Below, one piece after another: positions 17,428 to 26,303 of a DNA stretch of 64,000 bases (the first letter of the stretch is position 1; each line of letters starts with the position of its first letter). The stretch is from Rothia endophytica. GTDB lineage: Bacteria > Actinomycetota > Actinomycetes > Actinomycetales > Micrococcaceae. The notes under the pieces were generated by a model. It was not told where the DNA came from. It saw only the letters and a list, made by a program, of their open reading frames with translations, and did no database searches. Both the position numbers and the translations under genes were made by a program. The stretch lies in NCBI RefSeq assembly GCF_928381505.1, contig NZ_CAKMSJ010000004.1, forward strand, positions 1-64,000. Direction: 5' to 3'.

Positions 17428-18552
17428 CTAATGTACTAGTGACAGCTTGGGTGGTTTGTTAGTCCTCGCTCGGTTATTTTCATCTTTATCACCTTCGAGT
17501 ACCTCAAATTTAGGTTGCATCATGAGGGTAGTGACGTCATCACTGGGTAAAGCGAGCTCTTCTGCGATGCGCCCAACCGTCACCGTTCCGCCCTTATCTG
17601 CACCTAGAACCTGAGGGAAGACCCTTGAAAATTCGTGGCTGAGCATGCCTTCAGGCTCGCCTCTCCTATAACCTCGTTGGCTGAGTTCAAGACAGGTTGA
17701 ACGGTAAATCCAGTCGGTCATATAGCCGTTCTTATGAAGGGTGTAGGTGAGAGCTAGCGCGGACACCTTAAAGGCATTTTTGGCGTCAAGAATAGCGTCA
17801 ATAGTGGCGTTGCGTGGCAGATATTCTGCAAGAGTCGAACGCGGCATAAGAAATTCTGAGGCGAATTGATCTGCTTCTCTCTCCTGCTCAGGCGTAGTTT
17901 TTACCTCTGCATTTTTGTGCAGGACGAGATGCCCCAGCTCGTGGGCAATATCGAACCTGGTACGTTCCGGCGTTTTTTGGCGCGATAAATAAATATAAGG
18001 CTGGGAATCATACCTCCAGGAAAAGGCATCAACAGACTTTGCAAGCTGGGGCAAGCCAAAGACAGTGATACCTTTGGATTCACATAGCTGCACCAAATTG
18101 GGTAAGGGTTTGGTGCCCAGTGCCCATTCTTCCCGCAACATCTGGGCCGCAAGTTGTGGCTTTTCTTTACCAAAAACCGGCACATGCAGAAGAGGCAGGG
18201 TGAAGTGTTCCCTAATCCACTGGCTAATTTCAATACCGGTAATACCAGCTGCCTCTGCGGCGTTTCTGCTCTTACTGGTGGTGTCCCGCCCCGCCCGATA
18301 ATTGGTGCTGCCTGTTTCGATTTCTATTTCCAGGGGGCGGGTGAAGTACGCTACCGGGTAATTGAGGGATGAGGCTAGTTTCTCCGCAGTGCTGAGGGGT
18401 GCAAGCCCCGTTTCATACTTGTGGATGGTTCGATCGGTTACCCCCAGAGCACGCGCTAAGGACAGCTTGGTGTGACCGCGCCTCATCCGGGCAAGCCTAA
18501 TACGGTCAGGGTCGAGCGTATTAGGCAATGAGGAAGTCAATGTCTCCGCCAC
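17428..18552 (-). CDS. XRE-family regulator fused to ImmA/IrrE metallopeptidase
   Basis: This 374-residue protein has an N-terminal helix-turn-helix (residues about 17-70, KLSLARALGVTDRTIHKYE) and a C-terminal ImmA/IrrE zinc peptidase domain with HELGHLVLHK, then EREADQFASEFLMP. Such proteins repress a gene and cleave themselves or a partner on a signal. The start is GTG 18552; the first 32 bases overlap the preceding gene (18521), so translation is coupled. The pairing resembles regulator-partner or toxin-antitoxin-like modules, which is inference. Confidence 0.85.
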   Translation of the reverse strand: MAETLTSSLPNTLDPDRIRLARMRRGHTKLSLARALGVTDRTIHKYETGLAPLSTAEKLASSLNYPVAYFTRPLEIEIETGSTNYRAGRDTTSKSRNAAEAAGITGIEISQWIREHFTLPLLHVPVFGKEKPQLAAQMLREEWALGTKPLPNLVQLCESKGITVFGLPQLAKSVDAFSWRYDSQPYIYLSRQKTPERTRFDIAHELGHLVLHKNAEVKTTPEQEREADQFASEFLMPRSTLAEYLPRNATIDAILDAKNAFKVSALALTYTLHKNGYMTDWIYRSTCLELSQRGYRRGEPEGMLSHEFSRVFPQVLGADKGGTVTVGRIAEELALPSDDVTTLMMQPKFEVLEGDKDENNRARTNKPPKLSLVH

Positions 18553-19183
18553 CTATATCTGTAATCTTGTTCGCGGTTGCTGTGGTGGGAATGGCGGGAA
18601 GAATCACCCGGACAAGCCAGGAGCCGAACTGCCCGTCCTGAAAATCTGGTGCAGGTAACGACACCTCGCACCGGATTTCATCTTCCGCTCTGTAATAGAG
18701 CAGGAACCAGCCACCCGGAGGAGGGGTATTAACTGCTGCGAGACTCAAGGGGTTTTTGGTGGGACGTTCGAGTTCAAAGAGCGTGGGCTGGTTAACCGCT
18801 TCCTCTGTTGCCTTACCCTTCTTGCGGTGAGCTTTGGGGGCTACAGCGGGGTCAGGGCTTCCTGTTGCTTCGTTGCCGCCAACGATACCTAGCGTGTACC
18901 TTTCATCGGGGCTGGTGGCTAGCGGGCGGTTGTTAGGGTCAGCGAGAGCCCAGGCATTTTCAGTGCTCAGATAGTCACGGAACTCCTCGGTTGTGCTGAA
19001 CCAGCGGCGCGATCCTGCTGCTGTTACCGGTGCTGATCTACGTGTATTACCGGCGGCCACTTCTCCAGCACTGAGTGCATCGAGTACACGAGAGACATCA
19101 ATACCCATCTGGGCAAGATAAGCTACCGCATCGTTGGCGGGTACTACGAAGGGCACCTGAGGGGTGGGCTGTAGAAGTGGCAT
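18521..19183 (-). CDS. Unknown partner protein of the XRE-ImmA regulator
   Basis: This 220-residue soluble protein opens with a Pro-rich start, then a region rich in Thr/Ser (residues 45-75), a basic segment (KAHRKKGKATEE) and a C-terminal domain with GGWFLLYYRAEDEIRCEV. The last 32 bases overlap the XRE-ImmA gene. ATG 19183 is preceded by GAGACGAG. It is the first gene of a two-gene unit and could be a toxin, a sensor or a protease substrate of the ImmA domain. I recognise no domain. Confidence 0.6.
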   Translation of the reverse strand: MPLLQPTPQVPFVVPANDAVAYLAQMGIDVSRVLDALSAGEVAAGNTRRSAPVTAAGSRRWFSTTEEFRDYLSTENAWALADPNNRPLATSPDERYTLGIVGGNEATGSPDPAVAPKAHRKKGKATEEAVNQPTLFELERPTKNPLSLAAVNTPPPGGWFLLYYRAEDEIRCEVSLPAPDFQDGQFGSWLVRVILPAIPTTATANKITDIGGGDIDFLIA

Positions 19184-19296
19184 CTCGTCTCGTCTCGATA
19201 GAGGTAAAGCTTCCTCAAATTATTGCACAAAACCAGAACTTTTGACTGTAATCTTCTTTTCTTCGCCCTTCCGTTCAAAGTCAGGGGACAAAAAGA

Positions 19297-19336
19297 AGGC
19301 GGGCTGGCACAGAGAACTCTCTGTGCCAGCCCGCCT
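19297..19336. terminator. Terminator with near-loopless stem
   Basis: Perfect 19-bp arms (starting AGGCGGGCTGGC) have a 2-base centre. It lies downstream of the symporter gene on the minus strand. Confidence 0.75.
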
Positions 19337-19363
19337 GAGCGAAACGCTAAAAAGGGTTGAGGG

Positions 19364-20914
19364 CTACTTGCCCTGAGCTGCCTTCTTTTCAGCGGTCTTA
19401 CGTTCTATTTCATCCCAGTAGGAGCGCTGGGTCAGCTCGTCGGTGCCGTCCCAGGCGTCCAAGTTCTTAATCTCGGGTAGATCAGAAGCCTGGAAGATGG
19501 GCTCAAGACCAGCTTTACGCTGGGACTCGTAGTTACGCAGCACCTTGATGACCTTGGGCATCAGCAGGCAAACCGCGGTCAGGTTCACAATAACCATGCC
19601 GCCGTTGAGCAGGTCAGCCAGGTTCCACAGCAGATCCAGTGACGCAATAGCACCGAAGAACACAAACACAATCACCACGAGGCGGAAGACGTTCATGGGC
19701 AGATGCTTCTCGGTTACAAAGCGAATGTTTGACTCGCCGTAGTAGTAGTTACCGATGATGGATGAGAAGGCGAAGAGGGCAATTGCTACGGTCAAGAAGT
19801 GAATAGCCCAGGGGCCTAGCTGGGTAGCCAGCGCGGTCTGAGTGAGAGTGCCTGCCTGGTCACGATCGCCGTAGGGGATATTGCCAGAAACCAGCACGAT
19901 AAAGGCGGTTACGGAGCAAACCAGCATGGTGTCAAAGTAGACGCCCAGAGCCTGCACAAAACCCTGCTTGGCAGGGTGGGAAACTGAGGCAGTTGCGCCA
20001 GCGTTGGGCGCGGTACCCATACCAGCCTCGTTAGAGAGCAGGCCGCGGCGCATGCCCTGGGTGATGACGGCAATCAGGGTGCCGGTTACAAACTCGCGGA
20101 TGCCGAAAGCACCGGCAAAGATATCAGCAAGCACGCCGGGGATAGCGTCAAGGTTGAGGGCAACAACAATCAGACCCAGAATCAGGTAGAAAACAGCCAT
20201 GACCGGTACGAGTACTTCGGTGACTGAGGAGATGGTACGAATACCGCCAAAGATAATGAAACCGGCAATAATTGCGATGACGACGCCCACCAGAATGCGG
20301 AAGCCCATGCCGTTAGTGCCAGAAATATCTACACCAAAGGAACCAGCGGTGGCCCCCACAATAGCGTTGGTCTGTACTGCAACAAACACAAAGGCGTAGG
20401 TAATAACGATGAAGCCCACAAAGATAAGACCCAGCCAGCGGGCGTTGAGGCCGCGCTGCATGTAGTAGGCAGGGCCACCGATGTAGGAGTCCTCGCCCTT
20501 ACGCTTGTAGAGCTGACCCAGCAGGGACTCCGCAAAAGCGGATGCCGCACCGACGGACGCGATAACCCACATCCAAAAGACAGCGCCGGGGCCACCCATG
20601 GTAATAGCCAGAGCTACACCCACGATATTGCCCACGCCCACGCGGGATGCAGCCGAGACAGTGAATGCACGGAAAGCTGAGATGCTCTTCTTACCGTTGT
20701 ACTCGGTGCCCGCCGGATCCTTGAGTGTACGGAACATCTCGCCGATTGAGCGGAACTGAATACCGCGAGTAGCTACCGTGATAAAGAGGCCAACAGCGAC
20801 CAGGGCGTACATGAGGAAGTTGGCCCAGAGGTTATCTGAGAAACCTGTAATTACCTCGGTTGCTCCTGCGGTGGACTGGTTAATCCAGTGAACCGCGTCC
20901 AGCAAAATATCCAT
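19364..20914 (-). CDS. Alanine or glycine:cation symporter (AGCS family)
   Basis: This 516-residue protein has about 10-11 transmembrane helices. The AGCS family pattern is plain: an N-terminal NQSTAGATEVITG, GIQFRSIGEMFRTL, SRVGVGNIVGVALAI and SNEAGMGTAPNAGATA. The family takes up alanine or glycine with Na+ or H+. ATG 20914 follows TTGGAG. The charged C-terminus (ERKTAEKKAAQGK) is cytoplasmic. Its closeness to two Na+/H+ antiporters suggests use of a sodium gradient, which is only contextual. Confidence 0.92.
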   Translation of the reverse strand: MDILLDAVHWINQSTAGATEVITGFSDNLWANFLMYALVAVGLFITVATRGIQFRSIGEMFRTLKDPAGTEYNGKKSISAFRAFTVSAASRVGVGNIVGVALAITMGGPGAVFWMWVIASVGAASAFAESLLGQLYKRKGEDSYIGGPAYYMQRGLNARWLGLIFVGFIVITYAFVFVAVQTNAIVGATAGSFGVDISGTNGMGFRILVGVVIAIIAGFIIFGGIRTISSVTEVLVPVMAVFYLILGLIVVALNLDAIPGVLADIFAGAFGIREFVTGTLIAVITQGMRRGLLSNEAGMGTAPNAGATASVSHPAKQGFVQALGVYFDTMLVCSVTAFIVLVSGNIPYGDRDQAGTLTQTALATQLGPWAIHFLTVAIALFAFSSIIGNYYYGESNIRFVTEKHLPMNVFRLVVIVFVFFGAIASLDLLWNLADLLNGGMVIVNLTAVCLLMPKVIKVLRNYESQRKAGLEPIFQASDLPEIKNLDAWDGTDELTQRSYWDEIERKTAEKKAAQGK

Positions 20915-20940
20915 GCGTGCTCCAAATCTTTAATGGGCAA

Positions 20941-20970
20941 CACCACCCCGATTGTATGGGTGGGGTGGTG
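20941..20970 (-). terminator. Terminator after the first nhaA gene
   Basis: A 9-bp stem CACCACCCC/GGGGTGGTG lies between the gene ending at 21142 and the symporter start at 20914. It could also lie in the symporter's leader. Confidence 0.5.
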
Positions 20971-21141
20971 CTGCGCTGCTAATCAGCAAACCGCCGCGGC
21001 ACGTAGGGCGGGGGCTTGCCGGTGAGTGGAGGCGAGATGCCCCCGTAAATACCTAGGTAATTCTCACAGCTCTACCACAAATGTGCAAAGGGGCGGGACT
21101 GTGACGTTGTCGTTTCGTATTCTGACCTGGGTTTGACCGGT

Positions 21142-22488
21142 TTAGCGTCTACCGGTGTCGTCGGTAAAGACGTCGGGGATTCCGTCCTGGTTTTCATCCA
21201 GGGTTTCCTTCTGGGCGATTACCTTGTAGTGCTTGTTGCGCATCGACAGGATGATAGCGCCACAGATAGCCGCGGTAACAGAGCCAATCATGATGCCGAT
21301 TTTGGCGTCCTCAGTGTGAGCGTCGCCTGCCGCGAAGGAAAGCTCGGCCACCAGCATGGAGACGGTGAAGCCTATACCGCCGGTCACTGCCAGACCCACA
21401 ATATCTATCCAGGCGATGTCGGAGTCCAGGTTAACACCGCGGAAGCGGGTGATGAGCCAGGTGGTGCCGGTGATACCGATAGTCTTGCCGACCACCAGAC
21501 CCACAATGATGCCGATAGCTACGGGATCGGTGACTGCGCGCTGCAGACCATCTAGCCCACCAATCGCTACACCGGCTGAGAAGAAAGCGAAGAGGGGAAC
21601 GCAGACGCCGGTTGAGAGAGGGCGCAGACGGTGCTCAAGTACCTCAGACAGGCCGCCGTCTGACCCTGCTGCCTTAGCCTGACGGGTCATGCGCACCGGT
21701 ACGCAGAAGCCTAGAATAACGCCGGCGATGGTGGCGTGAATGCCGGACTCCAAGAAAAGAGCCCATGTGATAAGCCCCAGTGGCAGTAGAATAGCCCAGG
21801 CAGCCCACTTCTTTTCGTGGAAGAGTCGCTCATGCTTATGAGTCATCCAGAAGTAAATGCCGATGGGAATGACGGAGGCAATGAGGTACCAGGCCTGGAA
21901 ACTGCTGGTGTAAAAGAGGGCAATGATCACGATGGCAATCAGGTCATCAACCACTGCCAGGGTCAGCAAGAAGGTGCGCAGGGCTGCGGGAAGGAAGGTG
22001 CCTACACCTGCCAGCACAGCAACAGCGAAGGCGATATCGGTTGCGGCGGGAATAGCCCAGCCGTGCACCGCAGTTTTACTGCCATGGTTAATGGCGAAGT
22101 AGAGGATGGCGGGGGTCATGGCGCCACCAAAAGCCGCAGCTACCGGAACAATTGCCTTGCCGGGGCTGCGCAAGTCGCCCACCACGAACTCTTTTTTGAG
22201 TTCTAGGCCGGTGAGGAAGAAGAAGACAGTGAGCAGACCGTCTGCAGCCCAGTGATGCACGCTCATCATCAGGTGGCTAAAGCCGGGCACATCGAAGCCG
22301 ACCTCAGCGTCACGCACCGTCTCGTAGAAGTGCGACGCCTGGGTGTTGGCCAGCACCACGGCAAGCACGGTAGCGGCGAGGAGGATGAAGCCACCCACCG
22401 ACTCTTTGCGCATGATGTCTGAAATGCGGGCAGTTTCTGCATAGGAGCCGCGGGAAAAGAGATCCTGGCTCTGGGGCATCTGGGACAT
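21142..22488 (-). CDS. nhaA: Na+/H+ antiporter NhaA, paralogue 1
   Basis: This 448-residue protein has the NhaA signatures: WAADGLLTVFFFLTGLELKKE, the ion-binding region PAATDIAFAVAVLAG, TFLLTLAVVDDLIAI with the Asp pair, and GIHATIAGVILG. It exchanges internal Na+ for external H+. It is longer than E. coli NhaA because of a C-terminal extension ending DENQDGIPDVFTDD, a pattern like a Ca-binding loop. A paralogue lies just upstream (22712) with its own terminator between, so the two may be regulated separately. Confidence 0.93.
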   Translation of the reverse strand: MSQMPQSQDLFSRGSYAETARISDIMRKESVGGFILLAATVLAVVLANTQASHFYETVRDAEVGFDVPGFSHLMMSVHHWAADGLLTVFFFLTGLELKKEFVVGDLRSPGKAIVPVAAAFGGAMTPAILYFAINHGSKTAVHGWAIPAATDIAFAVAVLAGVGTFLPAALRTFLLTLAVVDDLIAIVIIALFYTSSFQAWYLIASVIPIGIYFWMTHKHERLFHEKKWAAWAILLPLGLITWALFLESGIHATIAGVILGFCVPVRMTRQAKAAGSDGGLSEVLEHRLRPLSTGVCVPLFAFFSAGVAIGGLDGLQRAVTDPVAIGIIVGLVVGKTIGITGTTWLITRFRGVNLDSDIAWIDIVGLAVTGGIGFTVSMLVAELSFAAGDAHTEDAKIGIMIGSVTAAICGAIILSMRNKHYKVIAQKETLDENQDGIPDVFTDDTGRR

Positions 22489-22657
22489 GTCGTTCTTTCT
22501 CTGACAAGGAGGACGTGCCAGGGTGTCTAGGTGGGCTCACCCTACACTTCTGCACGCTGTGCTCTACCTATTATGCTCCTGCCGTTCCCAGAAGTTCACC
22601 ATGCAAGACTGCGAGCAAGAAAATGGGCACTGTTTCCCTCCCGTACCCGGTCAATAA

Positions 22658-22688
22658 AGAAGGGGCGCCCCAATGGGGTGCCCCTTCT
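22658..22688. terminator. Terminator between the two nhaA genes
   Basis: 14-bp arms (AGAAGGGGCGCCCC, one G-T pair) with a 3-base loop. Confidence 0.75.
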
Positions 22689-22711
22689 TCTACTAGGTGC
22701 TAGCTCGTTGC

Positions 22712-24058
22712 CTATGAGGGCTGCTGCTTGGCGCTGTCGTCCGTAAAGACGTCGGGCACGCCGTCCTGGTTAACGTCCTCAAGTTCCTTGAGAGCGATCT
22801 GCTTGTAGTGCTTATTGCGCATGGAAAGGATGATGCTACCCAGAATCGCGGCGGTGACCGAAGCGGTCAAAATAGCTACCTTAGCGTCATCGTTGTAGTC
22901 AGAGCCCAAGCCGAAGGAGAGCTCGGCGATCAGCAGGGAAACGGTGAAGCCGATACCGGCAAGAGCTGCTACACCGAAGATGTCCACCCACTTGATATCG
23001 GAATCAAGGTTGGCCCCGCGCAGGCGGGTAATCAGCCAGGTAGACCCGGTAATACCAATCATTTTGCCCAGTACCAGAGCAATAACGATGCCGTAAGCGA
23101 TGGGCTCGGTGATGGAGTTGGTGAACCCTTCCCAGCCACCGATGAAGACGCCCGCTGAGAAGAAGGCGAAGACGGGCACGCAGAAACCTGCGGAGAAGGG
23201 GCGCACGCGGTGTTCCATAACCTCAGCCAGGCCGTGGTGGGCGTCCGCTGCTTCAGTGCGGGCGTTCTGACGCACAGGAATCATGAAAGCAAGAATGACG
23301 CCGGCGATGGTGGCGTGGATGCCAGAGTTGAGGAAGAGCACCCAGACGACGAAGCCGATGGGCAGCAGAATGAGCCAGCTAGCGGCGGGGGAGAGGTGGA
23401 AGAGCTTCTCACCCTTGCGGGCGACCAGTGCGTAGAGGGCAATGGGGATAATAGCCAGCGCCAGGTAGCCAATCTTCAAATCTGAGGTGTAGAAGAGGGC
23501 GATGATGGTGATGGCGATGAGGTCATCGACCACTGCCAGGGTCAGCAAGAAAGTGCGGAGTGCGGAGGGCAGGTGGGAGCCGATGACGGCCAGCACCGCA
23601 ACAGCAAAGGCGATGTCGGTAGCGGCGGGAATTGCCCAGCCTCCCAGAGCTTCACTGCTGCTGTTAAGGTTCACCAGTACGTAGAAGATAGCGGGCAGCG
23701 CGACGCCACCGGCTGCTGCAACGATGGGGACCAGAGCTTTGCCGGGGTTGCGTAGATCGCCTTCAACGAACTCCTTTTTGAGTTCTAGGCCGACCAAGAA
23801 GAAGAAGACAGCGAGTAGACCGTCTGCCGCCCAGTGACCGATGGAGAGTTTGAGGTGCAGGCCCCAGAAGTCTGCGCCCAGATAGGTGTCGCGCAAACCA
23901 AAATAGTGTTCTGATGCTGCTGAGTTGGCAAAGATGAGAGCCAAAACCGTGGCGATCAGCAGAATGATGCCGCCGGTTGATTCTTTAGAGAGGATATCGC
24001 TAATACGCTGGGATTCCTTATAGGAACCCCGCGAGAGCACGGTGTTATCGGTAGTCAT
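22712..24058 (-). CDS. nhaA: Na+/H+ antiporter NhaA, paralogue 2
   Basis: This is also 448 residues with the same signatures (WAADGLLAVFFFLVGLELKKE, TDIAFAVAVLAVIG, LLTLAVVDDLIAI). It keeps the same C-terminal extension (DVNQDGVPDVFTDD). The two copies differ strongly in the loops and start of the protein, so the duplication is old. ATG 24058 follows AGAAGG. A MarR-type regulator gene starts divergently at 24356 and is a candidate controller. Confidence 0.93.
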   Translation of the reverse strand: MTTDNTVLSRGSYKESQRISDILSKESTGGIILLIATVLALIFANSAASEHYFGLRDTYLGADFWGLHLKLSIGHWAADGLLAVFFFLVGLELKKEFVEGDLRNPGKALVPIVAAAGGVALPAIFYVLVNLNSSSEALGGWAIPAATDIAFAVAVLAVIGSHLPSALRTFLLTLAVVDDLIAITIIALFYTSDLKIGYLALAIIPIALYALVARKGEKLFHLSPAASWLILLPIGFVVWVLFLNSGIHATIAGVILAFMIPVRQNARTEAADAHHGLAEVMEHRVRPFSAGFCVPVFAFFSAGVFIGGWEGFTNSITEPIAYGIVIALVLGKMIGITGSTWLITRLRGANLDSDIKWVDIFGVAALAGIGFTVSLLIAELSFGLGSDYNDDAKVAILTASVTAAILGSIILSMRNKHYKQIALKELEDVNQDGVPDVFTDDSAKQQPS

Positions 24059-24355
24059 AAAGCCTTCTGGTTCGTGGTTCTTCTGCGAGAATATCTACCG
24101 CCAGCTTATGGCCTTTACCGCCCTAAGATGGCGAGTAACAGGTTAGGCTGGCGAGCCGACCAGTCTTCCCGGCACACCTAGATATGTCAGCTTACCAAAC
24201 CTGGAGGGGGAGGTGTTAAGTTATTTTTGCGCCGCCTGCTCCATCATGTGAGAAATAATGCGGGAACTATTTCATACCCTGGTTGGATACGAAGTGCCAT
24301 CTGGGAAACTAGAATAGAGCAAGTACCACCTTCCCCAGCCCAGAACGAGGATTTT

Positions 24356-24874
24356 ATGAGCCACCAGAACGTCACCTCCGCCGCTGAGGATCCACAGTGG
24401 CTGAACGAGGAAGAACGCGAAGGGTGGCTTTTCCTCTCATCCATTATGTTCAACCTGCCGGGTCAGCTTGAAAGCCAGCTGCAGGCGGATTCTGGGCTCA
24501 GTTTCGTGGAGTACATGGTGCTCGCTATGCTCTCTGAATCTCCGCAGCATAAACTCACCATGACCGAACTTGCTCGCCAGACCAACACTTTGCTGCCCCG
24601 CCTCTCTCGTGTGGTAACCCGCCTAGAAAAAGACGGTTTTGTGGAGCGCAGCGTGTGGAAGAAGGACCGCCGAGTTTCAATCTGTCACCTGCTCCCTGAA
24701 GGTCGCATCAAAGTACACGAGGCTGCACCCGGTCACGTTGCCGCTGTGCGTCAGCTTATTTTTGACCGTCTACAGAACCGTCAGATTACTGCCTTGGCTA
24801 AAATCGGTGAGGCTGTACTGGGGGACAAGCCCAGCTCGGTCATAAACCTAGAAAACGTTCAGCCTTTGGACTAG
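24356..24874 (+). CDS. MarR family transcriptional regulator
   Basis: This 172-residue regulator has a winged helix at about residues 60-130 (KLTMTELARQTNTLLPRLSR, then RLEKDGFVERSVWKKDRR), the usual MarR length, and a dimerising N-terminal helix (WLNEEEREGWLFLSSIMFNL). ATG 24356 follows ACGAGGA; the longer frame from 24227 has no support. MarR proteins often control the divergent gene, here nhaA. The ligand is unknown. Confidence 0.85.
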   Translation: MSHQNVTSAAEDPQWLNEEEREGWLFLSSIMFNLPGQLESQLQADSGLSFVEYMVLAMLSESPQHKLTMTELARQTNTLLPRLSRVVTRLEKDGFVERSVWKKDRRVSICHLLPEGRIKVHEAAPGHVAAVRQLIFDRLQNRQITALAKIGEAVLGDKPSSVINLENVQPLD

Positions 24875-24928
24875 ATGAGCTCCTCCTGTGGGCTGCTCGT
24901 GCAGTCTGCCCCAAACCTAAAGTTCTAG

Positions 24929-24956
24929 AACCCCTGACGGTCAGCCGTCGGGGGTT
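24929..24956 (+). terminator. Terminator after the MarR gene
   Basis: A CCCCTGACGG/CCGTCGGGGG hairpin with a 4-base loop is followed by TTTCTTATT. Confidence 0.75.
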
Positions 24957-24972
24957 TCTTATTCCACAGCCC

Positions 24973-25355
24973 TTATCCACACTGAGAGTCTGCATTTGGG
25001 GTGTATAGTTCACCGGAATCTGGGGAAGTCTGCGAGGTTAAAGAAAAGTTTTCCCCAGCTGTGGATAAGACTGTGAACAATATCCACTTAAAGTGGGGAA
25101 AAGGCTGCCTAGGTGTGGGTAAGAAGCCTCAACGATGTAAATATGAGGGGGAAAACTAATGAGGTACCCTGGTTATCCACAGGTCTTATCCACACAGTGG
25201 AAAACTTACACCGGTGTCATTTTCGAATATCAGCCGTGTATTTTTGAAGCAGAACTTCCGTTCCTGCCGCTTATCACCGGCAGAAGCTCGAATCTGACCG
25301 AACATCGCATTAATTTAATTCGAATATCCCCAGATTTATCCCCACCTGTGGATAA
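24973..25355. other. Cluster of DnaA boxes in a gene-free region
   Basis: This stretch of about 700 bases between the MarR gene and sodA holds no credible gene. It contains five perfect DnaA boxes (TTATCCACA at 24973, 25173 and 25186; inverted at 25060 and 25347) and two with one mismatch (TTATCCCCA at 25336; inverted TTACCCACA at 25114). An AT-rich run (ATTAATTTAATTCGAATAT, about 25309-25327) lies beside the last pair. This is origin-like architecture, but dnaA, dnaN and rpmH are not nearby. It may be a DnaA-titrating site, a secondary origin or a DnaA-controlled region. Confidence 0.7.
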
Positions 25356-25543
25356 CTTTTTGGAGCTTAAGTGGAAAGGTGTGGAGTAAGTCAGGTTGAA
25401 GGGGACCTCAGCTTCGAGCGAGCCCTCGTGGGCGGTCTTTAGAACCCACATGCTGCACCCTGTTAGCTGACCGCTGAACAGGTGTCTTTGCGCGTAAAGT
25501 CCCGTGACCGACCCCACCCAAAGTGTGTAGAGTTGACAGCAGA

Positions 25544-25563
25544 AAGACCCAACGCTGGGTCTT
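25544..25563 (+). promoter_or_regulatory. Operator-like inverted repeat before sodA
   Basis: A perfect 8-bp inverted repeat AAGACCCA-ACGC-TGGGTCTT lies 6 bases after a TTGACA hexamer (25533-25538) and ends about 20 bases before the sodA start. It could bind a repressor or form a 5'-leader hairpin. No good -10 was seen. Confidence 0.4.
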
Positions 25564-25584
25564 ACAACGAAAGGAACACCCCTC

Positions 25585-26217
25585 ATGGCAGACAAGTACG
25601 TTCTCCCTGAACTCTCCTACGACTACGCAGCCCTTGAGCCCCACATCTCGGCTCGCATCATGGAGCTGCACCATTCGAAGCACCACGCAACCTACGTAGG
25701 TGGCGCAAACACCGCTCTTGAAAAGATGGAAGAAGCCCGCGAAAAGGGCGACTTCGCCAACATCGGCAAGCTTTCCAAGGATCTCGCCTTCAACCTGGGT
25801 GGTCACACCAACCACTCCGTCTTCTGGGAAAACCTTTCCCCCGAGGGTGGCGACAAGCCCGAAGGTGAACTGGCAGCAGCAATCGATGATAACTTCGGTT
25901 CATTCGACGCCTTCCGCGCTCACTTTGAAAACGTAGCACTGACTATTCAGGGTTCCGGCTGGGCAATCCTGGCGTGGGACACTGTAGGTAAGCGCCTCGT
26001 TATCGAGCAGCTCTACGATCAGCAGGGCAACATCTCCGTAGCTCTGATTCCCGTTCTGCAGCTGGATATGTGGGAGCACGCCTTCTACCTGGACTACCAG
26101 AACGTCAAGGGTGACTATGTCAAGGCCTTCTGGAATATTGTTAACTGGGCAGACGTTGCAGCTCGCTTCGATCGTGCAGTATCACAGACCAAGGGTCTCA
26201 TCATTCCCGAGGCATAA
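25585..26217 (+). CDS. sodA: Superoxide dismutase (Mn/Fe)
   Basis: This 210-residue cytoplasmic enzyme dismutates superoxide. Metal ligands are visible in [28 protein letters not shown] and [19 protein letters not shown]; the length is typical. ATG 25585 follows GAAAGGAAC. It is monocistronic and ends at the hairpin at 26233. A hairpin or operator and the DnaA-box cluster lie upstream. Whether Mn or Fe is used cannot be told with certainty by eye. Confidence 0.95.
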   Translation: MADKYVLPELSYDYAALEPHISARIMELHHSKHHATYVGGANTALEKMEEAREKGDFANIGKLSKDLAFNLGGHTNHSVFWENLSPEGGDKPEGELAAAIDDNFGSFDAFRAHFENVALTIQGSGWAILAWDTVGKRLVIEQLYDQQGNISVALIPVLQLDMWEHAFYLDYQNVKGDYVKAFWNIVNWADVAARFDRAVSQTKGLIIPEA

Positions 26218-26232
26218 ACCCTCAGGAACACT

Positions 26233-26287
26233 AAAGGACGCTGGTCCCCGCACCTTCCATCTGGGAGGGCGGGGGCCAGCGTCCTTT
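26233..26287. terminator. Terminator between sodA and the lipoprotein gene
   Basis: 12-bp arms AAAGGACGCTGG/CCAGCGTCCTTT with further GC pairing inside. Confidence 0.8.
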
Positions 26288-26303
26288 TTGATGTTCAGAC
26301 TAT

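Noticed and set aside
24973..25355. The chromosomal origin oriC itself
   Set aside because: The box cluster is convincing, but dnaA, dnaN and rpmH are absent, so calling it oriC is not justified without skew data.
25159..25389. A 76-residue ORF in the sodA upstream region
   Set aside because: It runs through the DnaA-box cluster, has no ribosome site and encodes no recognisable protein.
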